Assembly (NCBI GenBank): GCA_017847885.1
Contig: JAGAUA010000065.1
Coordinates: forward strand, 1 to 35,482
Length of the DNA stretch: 35,482 bases
Direction of reading: 5' to 3'
Origin: Oscillospiraceae bacterium
GTDB lineage: Bacteria > Bacillota > Clostridia > Oscillospirales > Ruminococcaceae
A program made the position numbers and the translations under genes. Under the pieces are notes generated by a model that had not been told where the DNA came from, searched no databases, and was given only the letters and a program-made list of their open reading frames with translations. This document shows positions 1 through 8,012 of this stretch, in pieces (position 1 is the stretch's first letter; the number at the start of each line of letters is the position of its first letter).

Positions 1-25
1 ATGCCCTTTTGTATCTGTAAATTGT

Positions 26-60
26 GCGCTCTTACTACGTGGTAAGGGCGCTTTTTTATT
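26..60 (+). terminator. Rho-independent terminator or attenuator at the left edge
   Basis: Arms 26-35 and 42-51 pair over ten positions with one G-T pair around a six-base loop, followed by a T-rich run at 52-60. It lies 18 bases upstream of the first gene. It may end an upstream gene or be the expression platform of a leader element cut off by the window edge. Confidence 0.75.
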
Positions 61-77
61 GCCCGAAAAGGAGAATT

Positions 78-500
78 ATGACGGACGGAAAATATACAAT
101 TGAGGTGAGCCTGACAGGCGGAACAGGGCGTTCAAGCGTTCGGTCGCCTGCCGAACTTGAAGTAGAAAACGGTATTATGACTGCTGAAATAGTATGGAGC
201 AGTAACAGCTACGATTATATGGAAGTTGACGGAGAGGAATATTATCCCGTAAGCGGCGAAGAATATTCAACCTTTCTCGTTGAAATACCTGCTCTTGATA
301 CGGACATTCCAGTACTTGCTGAAACACTGGCTATGAGTGAGCCGCACCTCATAGAATACACATTGAAATTTGATTCCGCAACCCTAAAAGAAGCTGATAC
401 ACTCCCGATTTATGCGTTGGTTATAAGCGGAGCAATTCTGCTTGCGGGCGTGATTGCTGTTTTTGTTGTGAAAAGAAAGAAGAAAAATGAAACTGATTAA
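78..500 (+). CDS. C-terminally anchored surface protein, NEAT-like, corrinoid/metal locus
   Basis: This is a 140-residue protein. The ATG at 78 is chosen because it follows an AAAGGAG site; a GTG at 24 would place the terminator stem inside the coding region. Residues 1-105 look like a beta-rich ligand-binding domain (YTIEVSLTGGTG near the start, then IVWSSNSYDYM). A single membrane segment at about 110-132 is followed by KRKKK, as in cell-surface haem or corrinoid receptors of the NEAT type. No signal peptide is visible, which is odd for such an anchor. The 4393 gene has the same overall plan with a proper lipoprotein signal. The gene overlaps the next one by 14 bases, so the two are translationally coupled. 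The role in capturing a tetrapyrrole or cobalt compound is inferred from the neighbours. Confidence 0.6.
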   Translation: MTDGKYTIEVSLTGGTGRSSVRSPAELEVENGIMTAEIVWSSNSYDYMEVDGEEYYPVSGEEYSTFLVEIPALDTDIPVLAETLAMSEPHLIEYTLKFDSATLKEADTLPIYALVISGAILLAGVIAVFVVKRKKKNETD

Positions 501-1644
501 AAAAATGATTTTTGCTGTTGTTTCAGCATTTATAATTATGCTTTCGGGTTGCTCAAAAACAGAAAAAATTCCCGAAAAGCATATAGAAATAGACGGACTT
601 ATTTTTTCGCAACGTGTTGAGCTTATCTACGCGGAGCAGTTTGCCATAGACCGTTATGAAAACGGATATTCGGTAATTCACACGATGAACGGCGAGAGCT
701 TTCTGCTTGTTCCAGAGGGTGAAAAAACGCCTGACGGATTGTCTGAAAGCATAACCGTTATCGAAAAACCAACGAAAAACATATACCTCGCCGCAACCTC
801 GGCAATGGGGCTTTTTGCAGAGCTTGAACAGGGCGAGGCGGTTAAGTTTTCGGGAACAAAGGCTGGCGACTGGTATATTGACTATGCTCGTGAGGCTATG
901 GAAAACGGTACAATGCTCTATGCCGGGAAATACCGGGAGCCTGACTATGAAATGCTACTTGAAAATATGTGTATGTTGTCCATTCAGTCCACTATGATTG
1001 ACCATTCTCCTGAGGTTAAGGACAAACTGAACGAGCTTGGCATACCCGTGTTTGTGGATTATTCAAGCTATGAAACCCACCCCCTCGGCAGGAGTGAATG
1101 GATTAAGGTTTACGGAGAAATGACAGATACCTCTGAGCTTGCCCGACAACTTTTCAGCGCGCAGGCAGAACAGCTTGACAGCATATCGGAGCAGAGTACA
1201 GGAAAAACCGCCGCATTCTTTTATATAAGTACCTCGGGACAGGCTGTAACCCGAAAATCAGGCGATTATGTTACGAAAATGATTGAGCTTGCAGGCGGAG
1301 AGAATGTGTTTGAAAATCTCGGTGACGATAAGGCGACATCTTCTGTAACAATGGAAATGGAGCAGTTTTATTCACAGGCGAAAAATGCCGATTTTATCAT
1401 ATACAACAGCACCATAGGCGGTGAAATTACGACTGTTGAACAGCTTATCGCAAAGAATGAGCTGCTTGCCGATTTCAAGGCGGTGCAGAACGGAAATGTG
1501 TGGTGTACCAAAGAGAATCTTTTTCAGGAAACTATGAAGCTGGGCACGGTGATTTCCGATTTCAACTCGATTTTTACAGGCAATACGGAAAACGAACCGC
1601 CTGTATTCCTGTTCAGATTAGAGGACGGTGAAAAAGATGACTAA
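487..1644 (+). CDS. btuF: ABC importer substrate-binding lipoprotein (BtuF/FecB type)
   Basis: This 385-residue lipoprotein has a signal peptide ending in the lipobox LSGC (Cys22). The body fits the two-lobed periplasmic binding protein 2 family that captures B12, haem or siderophores. Family-typical stretches are ELGIPVFVDYSSYE followed by HPLGRSEWIKVYG in the hinge region, and an ISTSGQAVTRKSGDYV stretch in the second lobe. It overlaps the permease gene by 17 bases. The ligand cannot be read from sequence. A corrinoid is favoured because cbiK, cobO and cbiC follow in the same locus; haem or an iron chelate remains possible. Confidence 0.85.
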   Translation: MKLIKKMIFAVVSAFIIMLSGCSKTEKIPEKHIEIDGLIFSQRVELIYAEQFAIDRYENGYSVIHTMNGESFLLVPEGEKTPDGLSESITVIEKPTKNIYLAATSAMGLFAELEQGEAVKFSGTKAGDWYIDYAREAMENGTMLYAGKYREPDYEMLLENMCMLSIQSTMIDHSPEVKDKLNELGIPVFVDYSSYETHPLGRSEWIKVYGEMTDTSELARQLFSAQAEQLDSISEQSTGKTAAFFYISTSGQAVTRKSGDYVTKMIELAGGENVFENLGDDKATSSVTMEMEQFYSQAKNADFIIYNSTIGGEITTVEQLIAKNELLADFKAVQNGNVWCTKENLFQETMKLGTVISDFNSIFTGNTENEPPVFLFRLEDGEKDD

Positions 1645-2647
1645 AGGAAAGATAACAGCAATGTTTACACTGCTTTCCGTGGGAGTCATTGCTGTGCTTT
1701 TTGCAAATCTGTTCACAGGGAGTGCCGATATATCTGTTTCTGATGCTGTTACAGCAATTCTCGGAGAAGAAAATACCGCAAGCGATATACTGTGGAAAAT
1801 CCGTATGCCGAGAGCCTTGGCGTCATTGCTTTTAGGGGGTGCATTATCCCTTTCTGGCTACCTTTTGCAGACCTTTTTCCATAACCCTATCGCAGGTCCG
1901 TTTGTGCTTGGTGTGTCATCGGGTGCAAAATTAATCGTGGCGATTTCTATGATTTTTTCAGCAAGCTTTTTCGGTTTGCTAAGCTCTGCATTTATGATAA
2001 TATCCGCATTTGTCGGTTCAATGATTTCCCTTGGTTTTGTGTTGCTTGTATCACGAAAGGTCAGACAGATGTCAATGCTTGTGGTGTGCGGAGTTATGAT
2101 AGGTTATATATGTTCGGCGGTTACGGATTTCCTTGTAACATTCGCTGACGACTCGGATATTATAAACCTGCATGACTGGTCTATGGGTACATTTTCGGGG
2201 ACGAGTATGGACAATGTAAAGGTTATTTTCATCTTTGTACTCATCGGTTTAGTCGGTACAATACTTATTTCAAAGCCAATCGGTGCATATATGCTTGGCG
2301 AAAGCTATGCACAGAATATGGGCGTTAATATAAAATTACTACGTGCATTGCTTATAATCCTTTCGGGACTTTTATCTGCCTCGGTAACAGCCTTTGCGGG
2401 GCCTGTCTCCTTTGTGGGAATTGCCGTTCCGCACATTATCCGTGTGCTTTTCAAAACGTCAAAGCCACTTGTGATGATACCCGCCTGTTTTCTCGGCGGA
2501 AGCATTTTCTGTATGCTCTGCGATATGATAGCAAGAACAGTTTTCGCACCCACCGAGCTTAGCATAAGCACGGTTACGGCTATTTTCGGTGCGCCTGTGG
2601 TAATTGTCATAATGCTGAACAGAAAGCGGGGCGAAATAAATGGATAA
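1628..2647 (+). CDS. btuC: FecCD/BtuC-family ABC permease
   Basis: This is a 339-residue polytopic membrane protein with about ten hydrophobic helices, the usual size for BtuC/FecCD permeases. Recognisable family stretches are WKIRMPRALASLLLGGALSL and then GYLLQTFFHNPIAGPFVLGVS near the N-terminus, and VSFVGIAVPHIIR, the coupling-helix region, in the C-terminal half. It forms the homodimeric translocation channel between the binding lipoprotein and the ATPase encoded on either side, and overlaps both genes (17 and 8 bases), so one transcript with coupled translation is likely. Substrate specificity is inferred from the locus only. Confidence 0.9.
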   Translation: MKKMTKGKITAMFTLLSVGVIAVLFANLFTGSADISVSDAVTAILGEENTASDILWKIRMPRALASLLLGGALSLSGYLLQTFFHNPIAGPFVLGVSSGAKLIVAISMIFSASFFGLLSSAFMIISAFVGSMISLGFVLLVSRKVRQMSMLVVCGVMIGYICSAVTDFLVTFADDSDIINLHDWSMGTFSGTSMDNVKVIFIFVLIGLVGTILISKPIGAYMLGESYAQNMGVNIKLLRALLIILSGLLSASVTAFAGPVSFVGIAVPHIIRVLFKTSKPLVMIPACFLGGSIFCMLCDMIARTVFAPTELSISTVTAIFGAPVVIVIMLNRKRGEING

Positions 2648-3395
2648 AACGCTTATTTCGGCTGACAGACTTTCTGTAGGCTACGGTAAACGGGTAATAG
2701 TAAACGGCATTGAGTTTGAGGTTAAACAAGGTGAAATTCTCACTCTTATCGGACCCAACGGCGCAGGGAAATCAACGGTACTGAAAACTATTGCAGGGTA
2801 TCTTTTAAGGCTTGACGGCACAGTAGTAATTGACGGCGAGGACACAGAGAAAATTACCGAAAAGGAAATGGCGAAAAGGCTGTCGGTGGTACTTACCGAG
2901 CGTATCAGCCCCGAGCTTATGACTTGCCGCGAGGTTGTTGAAACAGGACGCTATCCCTATACGGGCAGCTTTGGCTTACTTACAGAAAAGGACAGGGCTG
3001 TTGCGGAAAATGCAATCGAAAAAGTATCAATGCAGGATTACGCGGATGTGGATTTCAGCTCTGTAAGCGACGGTCAGCGGCAGCGTGTAATGCTTGCCCG
3101 TGCGATATGTCAGGAGCCTGAAATTCTTATTCTTGACGAGCCGACTTCATATCTCGACATACATCATAAAATTCAGTTTCTGGAGATACTGCGAAGCCTT
3201 GCAAAGGAAAAGCAGATGGCAGTTATTTTGTCGATGCACGAGCTTGATTTTGCAGAGAAGATTTCTGATTATGTGCTTTGCATAAAGGGCGGTAAAATTA
3301 CGCTTTCGGGAACACCCGATAAGGTTTTTACGGCAGAAAAAATTATGGGGCTTTACGATATCCCCGAAAAACTTTATCGTAAATACTTCGGATAA
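2640..3395 (+). CDS. btuD: ABC transporter ATPase (BtuD/FecE type)
   Basis: This 251-residue ATPase powers the BtuFC-type importer. Walker A is GPNGAGKST at residues 38-46. The signature is SDGQRQRV at 143-150, where the usual LSGGQ reads VSDGQ, a tolerated variant. Walker B is ILILDEPT with the catalytic Glu at 167, and the H-loop histidine is in SMHELDF near 202. It starts inside the end of the permease gene (8-base overlap). It ends 66 bases before cbiK, with no terminator between, so cbiK is probably on the same transcript or reinitiated. Confidence 0.92.
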   Translation: MDKTLISADRLSVGYGKRVIVNGIEFEVKQGEILTLIGPNGAGKSTVLKTIAGYLLRLDGTVVIDGEDTEKITEKEMAKRLSVVLTERISPELMTCREVVETGRYPYTGSFGLLTEKDRAVAENAIEKVSMQDYADVDFSSVSDGQRQRVMLARAICQEPEILILDEPTSYLDIHHKIQFLEILRSLAKEKQMAVILSMHELDFAEKISDYVLCIKGGKITLSGTPDKVFTAEKIMGLYDIPEKLYRKYFG

Positions 3396-3461
3396 ATACG
3401 CAAACGGCGTACTTATATAAAAACAATGTCCGTGGAAACACGGGAAAGGACGGTAACTAAA

Positions 3462-4331
3462 ATGAAGAACAGTAAAAAGGCACTTATTATGGCAGGCGTT
3501 ATGGCGGCAACTATGGCTTTCAGCGGCTGTCAGGCAGAGGAAAAGACTCCTGTTATCTTAGCGGTAAGCTTCGGCACGAGCTTTGATGACAACAGAGAGG
3601 TAACAATCGGCGCAGTTGAAAACGCAATCAAGGAGGCTAACCCTGATTATGAAGTAAGACGTGCATTCACAAGCCAGATTGTAATTGACGTTATCAAGGA
3701 AAACGGCGGCGCAGCTATCGACAATGTTGAAGAAGCATTCGACAGACTTGTTGAGGACGGCGTAAAGGAGCTTGTAGTTCAGCCTACACACGTTATGAGC
3801 GGTTTTGAGTATGATGACCTTATGGCAGTTATTGATGAATATGAGGGTAAGTTTGACAAGTTATCTGTTGGTGCTCCTCTCCTTACATCTGACGCTGACT
3901 ATACAACACTTGCAGATGCTCTTGTAGCTGACACAGCTGCTTACAACGTTGACGGCACGGCAGTTGTATTTATGGGTCACGGCACACATCATGAGGCAAA
4001 TGCTACATACGGCAAGCTCCAGGAAACATTTACAGCAAAGGGCAACTCCAACTACTTTGTAGGCACAGTTGAAGGCAGCCCTACACTTGAAGATGTCATT
4101 GCAGGCGTTAAGGCAGGCGGCTATACAAAGGTAGTTCTCCAGCCACTTATGGTTGTTGCAGGCGACCACGCTAACAACGATATGGCTGGCGACGAGGAAG
4201 GCAGCTGGAAGCTTGCATTTGAAGCAGAGGGTATTGAGGTTGAATGCTCCTTAAAGGGTCTTGGCGCAATTAAGGCTGTTCAGGATATGTATGTTGCTCA
4301 CACAGCAGAAGCTGTAAAGGGTCTTAACTAA
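3462..4331 (+). CDS. cbiK: Lipoprotein sirohydrochlorin cobaltochelatase CbiK
   Basis: This 289-residue protein is the anaerobic-type chelatase that inserts cobalt into sirohydrochlorin. The ATG at 3462 follows GGAAAGGA; a further in-frame ATG at 3426 would only lengthen the signal peptide. The catalytic histidines of the family are in MGHGTHHEAN (His173) and VVAGDHANND (His236), and VILAVSFGTSFDD opens the fold. Most CbiK enzymes are cytosolic, but this one begins with a clear lipoprotein signal peptide ending AFSGC (Cys23), so it should sit outside the membrane beside BtuF. Codon choice is more uniform and abundant-codon rich than in its neighbours, suggesting high expression. Its true job outside the cell may be metal or tetrapyrrole handling rather than de novo corrin synthesis. 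Confidence 0.9.
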   Translation: MKNSKKALIMAGVMAATMAFSGCQAEEKTPVILAVSFGTSFDDNREVTIGAVENAIKEANPDYEVRRAFTSQIVIDVIKENGGAAIDNVEEAFDRLVEDGVKELVVQPTHVMSGFEYDDLMAVIDEYEGKFDKLSVGAPLLTSDADYTTLADALVADTAAYNVDGTAVVFMGHGTHHEANATYGKLQETFTAKGNSNYFVGTVEGSPTLEDVIAGVKAGGYTKVVLQPLMVVAGDHANNDMAGDEEGSWKLAFEAEGIEVECSLKGLGAIKAVQDMYVAHTAEAVKGLN

Positions 4332-4342
4332 TTAAAAATTAA

Positions 4343-4380
4343 GCTATGCCAAGGACAGCTCGCCCTTGGCATAGCATTTT
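4343..4380 (+). terminator. Rho-independent terminator after cbiK
   Basis: A perfect 12-bp stem (4343-4354 with 4364-4375) around a nine-base loop is followed by ATTTTATA. It lies 12 bases after the cbiK stop and 13 bases before the next gene, so it probably lowers rather than abolishes expression of the downstream half of the locus. Confidence 0.85.
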
Positions 4381-4392
4381 ATAAGGAATACT

Positions 4393-4929
4393 ATGAAAAG
4401 ATTATTTTGTATTATATTACTTATGATAATGACAATGTGCATTTGTTCTTGCGAAAAGGAAATGACGCCGATTTATGCAGATGGGATAAATGACGGTACA
4501 TACAGTATTGAGGTTAAATCAAGTTCCTCAATGTTTAAAATTATAGACTGTCAGCTGACGGTTGCAAATGGAAAAATGACCGCTGTAATGACATTAAGCG
4601 GTACAGGCTATGAGAAGGTATTTCTCGGCACAAAAGAAGAAGCGGATAATGCGCCTGACAGCGAGTTTTCATATTTCACAGAAACAGACGAGGGCAAGTA
4701 TTGCTATGAAATACCTGTGGAGGCGCTTGATAAGGAATTTTCCTGTGCAGGCTTCAGTATAAGAAAGCAGAAATGGTATGACAGAACTCTTGTGTTTCAG
4801 TCGGAAACTTTGCCGAATGGAGCGTTGAAATTTAACTCTGTTCCTGTTATAATAATTGCAGTAGCTGTAGTAGTTATGATAGCAGCAGCGGCAATAATTA
4901 TTATGAAATGCAGAAAGAAAAGAGGATAA
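4393..4929 (+). CDS. Surface lipoprotein with C-terminal membrane anchor
   Basis: This is a 178-residue protein with a lipoprotein signal (ICSC lipobox, Cys20), an extracellular domain starting DGTYSIEV, and a C-terminal membrane segment at about 152-172 followed by KCRKKRG. The plan and the DGxYxIEV opening match the first gene of the window, so the two are probably distant paralogues that relay a ligand across the wall. AAGGA at 4383-4387 serves the ATG. The gene ends two bases before cobO starts. No enzymatic motif is visible. Binding of a corrinoid, cobalt or haem is inferred from position. Confidence 0.65.
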   Translation: MKRLFCIILLMIMTMCICSCEKEMTPIYADGINDGTYSIEVKSSSSMFKIIDCQLTVANGKMTAVMTLSGTGYEKVFLGTKEEADNAPDSEFSYFTETDEGKYCYEIPVEALDKEFSCAGFSIRKQKWYDRTLVFQSETLPNGALKFNSVPVIIIAVAVVVMIAAAAIIIMKCRKKRG

Positions 4930-4931
4930 TA

Positions 4932-5441
4932 ATGGGACTTCTTCATATATACTGCGGTGACGGAAAGGGTAAGACAACCGCCTCTCTCGGACTTGCCCTA
5001 AGAGCGGCAGGTGCGGGAATGAAGGTGTGCTTTGTTCAGTTTATGAAGGGCGGAGATACCGCCGAGCTTGAAACGCTTAATCTTATACCTGATATAACCG
5101 TGAAACGCTGTAACAGAGCTTACGGCTTTGTAAAAAACATGAGTGACAAGGATAAGGAAGAAATTACGGTATGCCATAATGGACTTTTGAAATATGCTTT
5201 CGGCGGCAGTTTTGATTTGGTTATTCTTGACGAGTTCAACTCTGCTTACGGGTGTGGGCTTATGAATAAGGAACTTGCCGAAAAGCTTATACTTGACGGT
5301 AAGGATAAATTTGAAATAGCAATTACAGGACGTAACCCTGCTGAAATTTTTCTTGAAAATGCCGATTATGTAAGTGAGATATGCTGTGTAAAGCACCCCT
5401 ATGAAAAAGGCATAACCGCAAGAAAGGGGATAGAATATTGA
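4932..5441 (+). CDS. cobO: Cob(I)yrinic acid a,c-diamide / cobalamin adenosyltransferase
   Basis: This is a 169-residue cytosolic enzyme of the CobO/BtuR/CobA family. It transfers the adenosyl group of ATP to reduced cobalt in corrinoids, giving the coenzyme form and trapping imported corrinoid. The P-loop GDGKGKTT is at residues 9-16, VQFMKGG follows, and VILDEFN supplies the acidic residues. The ATG at 4932 is preferred to an upstream in-frame ATG at 4908 because family members start a few residues before the P-loop and AGAGGAT precedes it. It overlaps cbiC through a TTGA stop/start junction. Confidence 0.93.
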   Translation: MGLLHIYCGDGKGKTTASLGLALRAAGAGMKVCFVQFMKGGDTAELETLNLIPDITVKRCNRAYGFVKNMSDKDKEEITVCHNGLLKYAFGGSFDLVILDEFNSAYGCGLMNKELAEKLILDGKDKFEIAITGRNPAEIFLENADYVSEICCVKHPYEKGITARKGIEY

Positions 5442-6067
5442 AGCTTGAATATGTGCTGCCGAGTGATATTGAAAAACGGAGCTTTGAGATAATCGAAAGC
5501 GAGCTTGGCAATAAAAAAATCCCCGAGGAGATAAAGCCGATAGTTATGCGTGTAATCCACACCTCTGCGGATTTTGATTACTATGATAACCTTTGTTTTT
5601 CGGAAAACGCGGTTGAAATTGCTTTAAAAGCAATAAAAAACGCTGCTGTTTTTGTAACCGACACGAATATGGCAAAGTCGGGAATCAACAAAGCGGCACT
5701 GGAAAAGCTTGGCTGTGAAGCAGTGTGCTTTATGTCAGACAAGGATGTTGCTAAAGCGGCAAAGAAAAACGGCACAACAAGAGCGACCGCTTCTGTCGAT
5801 AAGGCGGCGGCACTTGATAAACCTGTGATTTTTGCCGCAGGAAATGCACCAACAGCCTTAATACGTCTGCATGAACTTATAGAAAGTGGCGCTTTCAGAC
5901 CTGAACTGATTATAGGTGTTCCCGTAGGTTTTGTGAACGTGGTGCAGTCAAAGGAAATGATTATGACTTCCGATGTGCCGTATATAGTTGCAAAAGGAAG
6001 AAAAGGCGGAAGCAACGTCGCTGCCGCTATATGTAATGCTCTGCTTTATATGGCGGGGGGAAGGTGA
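5438..6067 (+). CDS. cbiC: Precorrin-8X / cobalt-precorrin-8 methylmutase
   Basis: This 209-residue enzyme moves the C11 methyl to C12 to form (cob)yrinic acid in B12 synthesis. The TTG start overlaps the cobO TGA and follows AGGGG. The catalytic histidine is His41 in HTSADFDYYDN, and AAGNAPTALIRLHE and GVPVGFVNVVQSKE are family stretches. Length is normal. It is the only corrin-ring enzyme in the window, so the rest of the cbi pathway must lie elsewhere or be absent. It is the last gene before a strong terminator. Confidence 0.93.
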   Translation: MKLEYVLPSDIEKRSFEIIESELGNKKIPEEIKPIVMRVIHTSADFDYYDNLCFSENAVEIALKAIKNAAVFVTDTNMAKSGINKAALEKLGCEAVCFMSDKDVAKAAKKNGTTRATASVDKAAALDKPVIFAAGNAPTALIRLHELIESGAFRPELIIGVPVGFVNVVQSKEMIMTSDVPYIVAKGRKGGSNVAAAICNALLYMAGGR

Positions 6068-6091
6068 AAATAAATACATCTATAACACATT

Positions 6092-6128
6092 AAGCCTTAT
6101 CATTCCGTGATGAATGATAAGGCTTTTT
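6092..6128. terminator. Terminator between cbiC and the prophage capsid gene
   Basis: A perfect 12-bp stem (6093-6104 with 6113-6124) and a short loop are followed by TTTT on the plus strand. On the minus strand the hairpin is followed by AATGTG rather than a T-run, so it serves cbiC best and may only weakly stop the converging capsid transcript. Confidence 0.85.
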
Positions 6129-6135
6129 CACAAAA

Positions 6136-7281
6136 TCACAAATCTGCTTGGTTTTGTGCACAATAGGAATTTAGCATATTTTTAGTAGCAAACTTTTCAC
6201 GCAGCGGCTGCACCTGAAAATTCTTTGTACACTTAATTGTATATCCGGAAAAGTCAGCAATTACAATTGGCTTTACCCCTGCTCCAATTTCGGGCATATT
6301 ATCGCTCTCAATAACTTCAAGACCAAGGATTTTATAATCCTCTTCCTTGAAGTACGGCAGGCCGTTAGCATCCTTTAACTTACAAATAGATGTGTATGTT
6401 GTAGGGTTCATAAGCCATTTGGCTTTATTTCTGAATCTGCGCTTGAGTGAATGCTTGAGAGAAACAAGCTCATCGTATGTTATAGCAACTGCAGAAGCTG
6501 CAGTAATACCCTTGTCGGTATTAAGAATACCTTTGATTTTCTTAGTGCCGCTGATAAACTCACCTTCAAGTTTAGCATAAAAAGATTCTGCCATCTGCTT
6601 GACGACAAAGCTTATAATATCAACGTCAGTATTGTTGATAAGTTTGTTGGAAATAAGAGAAAGAGCCCCGATTACATATCCTGTAAGATTAATTGATGTA
6701 AACGTACCCACATTATCGGTAAGGTCTGTTCCCTCATCAACATAATCTGCGTTTATGTAATTAGTTTCGTTCTCGCCGTAAACAGGAATGTTGAACTCTC
6801 CGTTTGTTTCGACTACATCTGACAGCTCCAAGAACGGACACATATCTTTTATCTCTGTGATAATTCTGCTTGAGATTCTTGTTGGGACAATATCGCCGTT
6901 TTTACCCTGTGTCATTTCAAAGCCGCTGGCTCTGATTTCCTGCACCGAACCGCCTCTGATGTATCTTTCAAATGCAGTTTCTTCCGCATTGGCTCTTTCT
7001 TCTGATGCCTTTTTATCTTCTTTTTTGTCATCTGAATTTGAGTTATCCTCTTTGAACAGTTCTCTCGCACGTTCCTCAGCCGCAAGAGTAGCCTTAATTG
7101 CGTTTGCTTCCTTTTCAAGGTTGGTAAACTCCTTGTCCTCGTCCTCAGACATAGCACGTGTTTCAGCCTTGGCGCCGTCGAGAATTTCCTTCATTCTCTT
7201 TTTCTTTGCGGCAAGCTGCTCCGTGAGAAGCTTGGGGTTGACATCTTCCGCCCTGTACTCGGGCACTCTGAATTTTCTCAT
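6136..7281 (-). CDS. HK97-family major capsid protein, C-terminus probably truncated
   Basis: This 381-residue protein has a charged coiled delta domain at about 15-110 (scaffold, removed by the protease), then the HK97 capsid fold. The cleavage region probably lies near residues 105-130, before the SSRIITEIKDMCPFLELSDV segment that opens the mature shell protein. In related capsids the motif near VQPLREKFAT is followed by about 25 residues forming a last strand pair. Here the frame ends 15 unrelated residues later, just where the element meets the host terminator, which suggests a deletion junction. GGAGG precedes the ATG. It is cotranscribed with the protease from late box A. Confidence 0.88.
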   Translation of the reverse strand: MRKFRVPEYRAEDVNPKLLTEQLAAKKKRMKEILDGAKAETRAMSEDEDKEFTNLEKEANAIKATLAAEERARELFKEDNSNSDDKKEDKKASEERANAEETAFERYIRGGSVQEIRASGFEMTQGKNGDIVPTRISSRIITEIKDMCPFLELSDVVETNGEFNIPVYGENETNYINADYVDEGTDLTDNVGTFTSINLTGYVIGALSLISNKLINNTDVDIISFVVKQMAESFYAKLEGEFISGTKKIKGILNTDKGITAASAVAITYDELVSLKHSLKRRFRNKAKWLMNPTTYTSICKLKDANGLPYFKEEDYKILGLEVIESDNMPEIGAGVKPIVIADFSGYTIKCTKNFQVQPLREKFATKNMLNSYCAQNQADL

Positions 7282-7297
7282 GGTTTTGTTTCCTCCT

Positions 7298-7870
7298 TTA
7301 ATCTAATGCTTTAAGCCTTTTTTCATATCCGCTGTAATCAGCGGAAGCCGTTTCGTAGTCATCGTCCGTGAAATCCATTGCACGGAATTCAATGAAATCA
7401 CCATCGGCACGGCATTCAACCGATGTTCCTGCATAGCACGGCGACTTGCGGCTGTCGATAAGCGATACCTCGAAAATGTCGATATCGGTAAGATGCCGCC
7501 TCGGAATGTCGTTCGCACGGCTTTCAAGCCTGCTTTCGTTCACATACATACCGAAAGACCAGCCGCGGAACTCCTTGTTTCTCGCCTTGTCTATCATTTT
7601 GGGGTCGGTTAACGTACATTCCGCACGCAGACCGATATTGTCTTCTGCAAGCTTCAGCGTTCCGCCTTTTACGGAAGCATAGCTGCTGCCTATTTGGTGA
7701 TTAAGCCTTAACTCTACATCTTCCGCACGCTCCAGCGCCTTCCGAAACGTCCCCGGCTCAACCATTTCAACGCAGCGCCCGTCGCCCGTGACCAACGGTT
7801 TGCTGTCTCTGCCGACGGCGTTGACATAACCGGAAATGTTCACACTGTCGCTTCTGACTTCAATTTTCAT
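7298..7870 (-). CDS. HK97-family prohead protease
   Basis: This is a 190-residue serine protease of the herpesvirus-assemblin-like clan (Peptidase_U35/S78) that trims capsid delta domains during head maturation. The catalytic His is in RLNHQ (His58) and the nucleophile is in FRGWSFGM (Ser105), with DIFEVSLID following as in the family. AAGGAG precedes the ATG. It is the first gene of the capsid unit: the late box A promoter lies about 30 bases upstream and a terminator isolates it from the portal transcript. It ends 17 bases before the capsid start. Confidence 0.9.
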   Translation of the reverse strand: MKIEVRSDSVNISGYVNAVGRDSKPLVTGDGRCVEMVEPGTFRKALERAEDVELRLNHQIGSSYASVKGGTLKLAEDNIGLRAECTLTDPKMIDKARNKEFRGWSFGMYVNESRLESRANDIPRRHLTDIDIFEVSLIDSRKSPCYAGTSVECRADGDFIEFRAMDFTDDDYETASADYSGYEKRLKALD

Positions 7871-7898
7871 TTCAGCACTCCTTCCCGATGTTTTCTTT

Positions 7899-7932
7899 AT
7901 GATAACACAAGAAAAGCGGACAAAACGGACAA
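7899..7932 (-). promoter_or_regulatory. Late promoter, box A (protease-capsid unit)
   Basis: Read on the minus strand, TTGTCCGTTTTGTCCG (7932-7917) is followed by 12 bases and a TATCAT -10 (7904-7899). There is no -35 hexamer at the normal distance; the TTGTCCG direct repeat occupies that place. Box and spacing are the same as at 11153-11186 and 13657-13690. Confidence 0.8.
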
Positions 7933-7960
7933 CTTTTTCAAAAAGGCAAAAAATACCGCA

Positions 7961-7976
7961 TTGCAGTCAACTGCAA
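7961..7976. repeat. Palindrome TTGCAGTCAACTGCAA, copy 1
   Basis: Seven-base arms with a two-base centre. Copies sit at 21171-21187 and 25596-25611, all in gaps between genes or at a gene start. Here and at 25596 it lies beside a hairpin on the same side. Function is unknown. The rest of the 7871-8156 gap holds box A, the terminator and no further gene. Confidence 0.6.
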
Positions 7977-7980
7977 AACG

Positions 7981-8012
7981 GTAAAAATAAAACCCCTCGA
8001 ATTCGAGGGGTT
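7981..8012 (-). terminator. Terminator of the terminase-portal unit
   Basis: A perfect inverted repeat occupies 7991-8012 (arms of 11 bases, centre GAATTC). On the minus strand it is followed by TTATTTTTAC. It separates the portal gene from the independently promoted protease-capsid unit. Confidence 0.85.

Noticed and set aside
1..77. Cobalamin riboswitch ahead of the first gene
   Set aside because: Only the final hairpin is in the window; no B12-box or other riboswitch core can be seen, so it cannot be called.
3861..4169. Leftward open frame inside cbiK
   Set aside because: Antisense shadow created by biased codon use in cbiK; low-complexity Cys-rich product.
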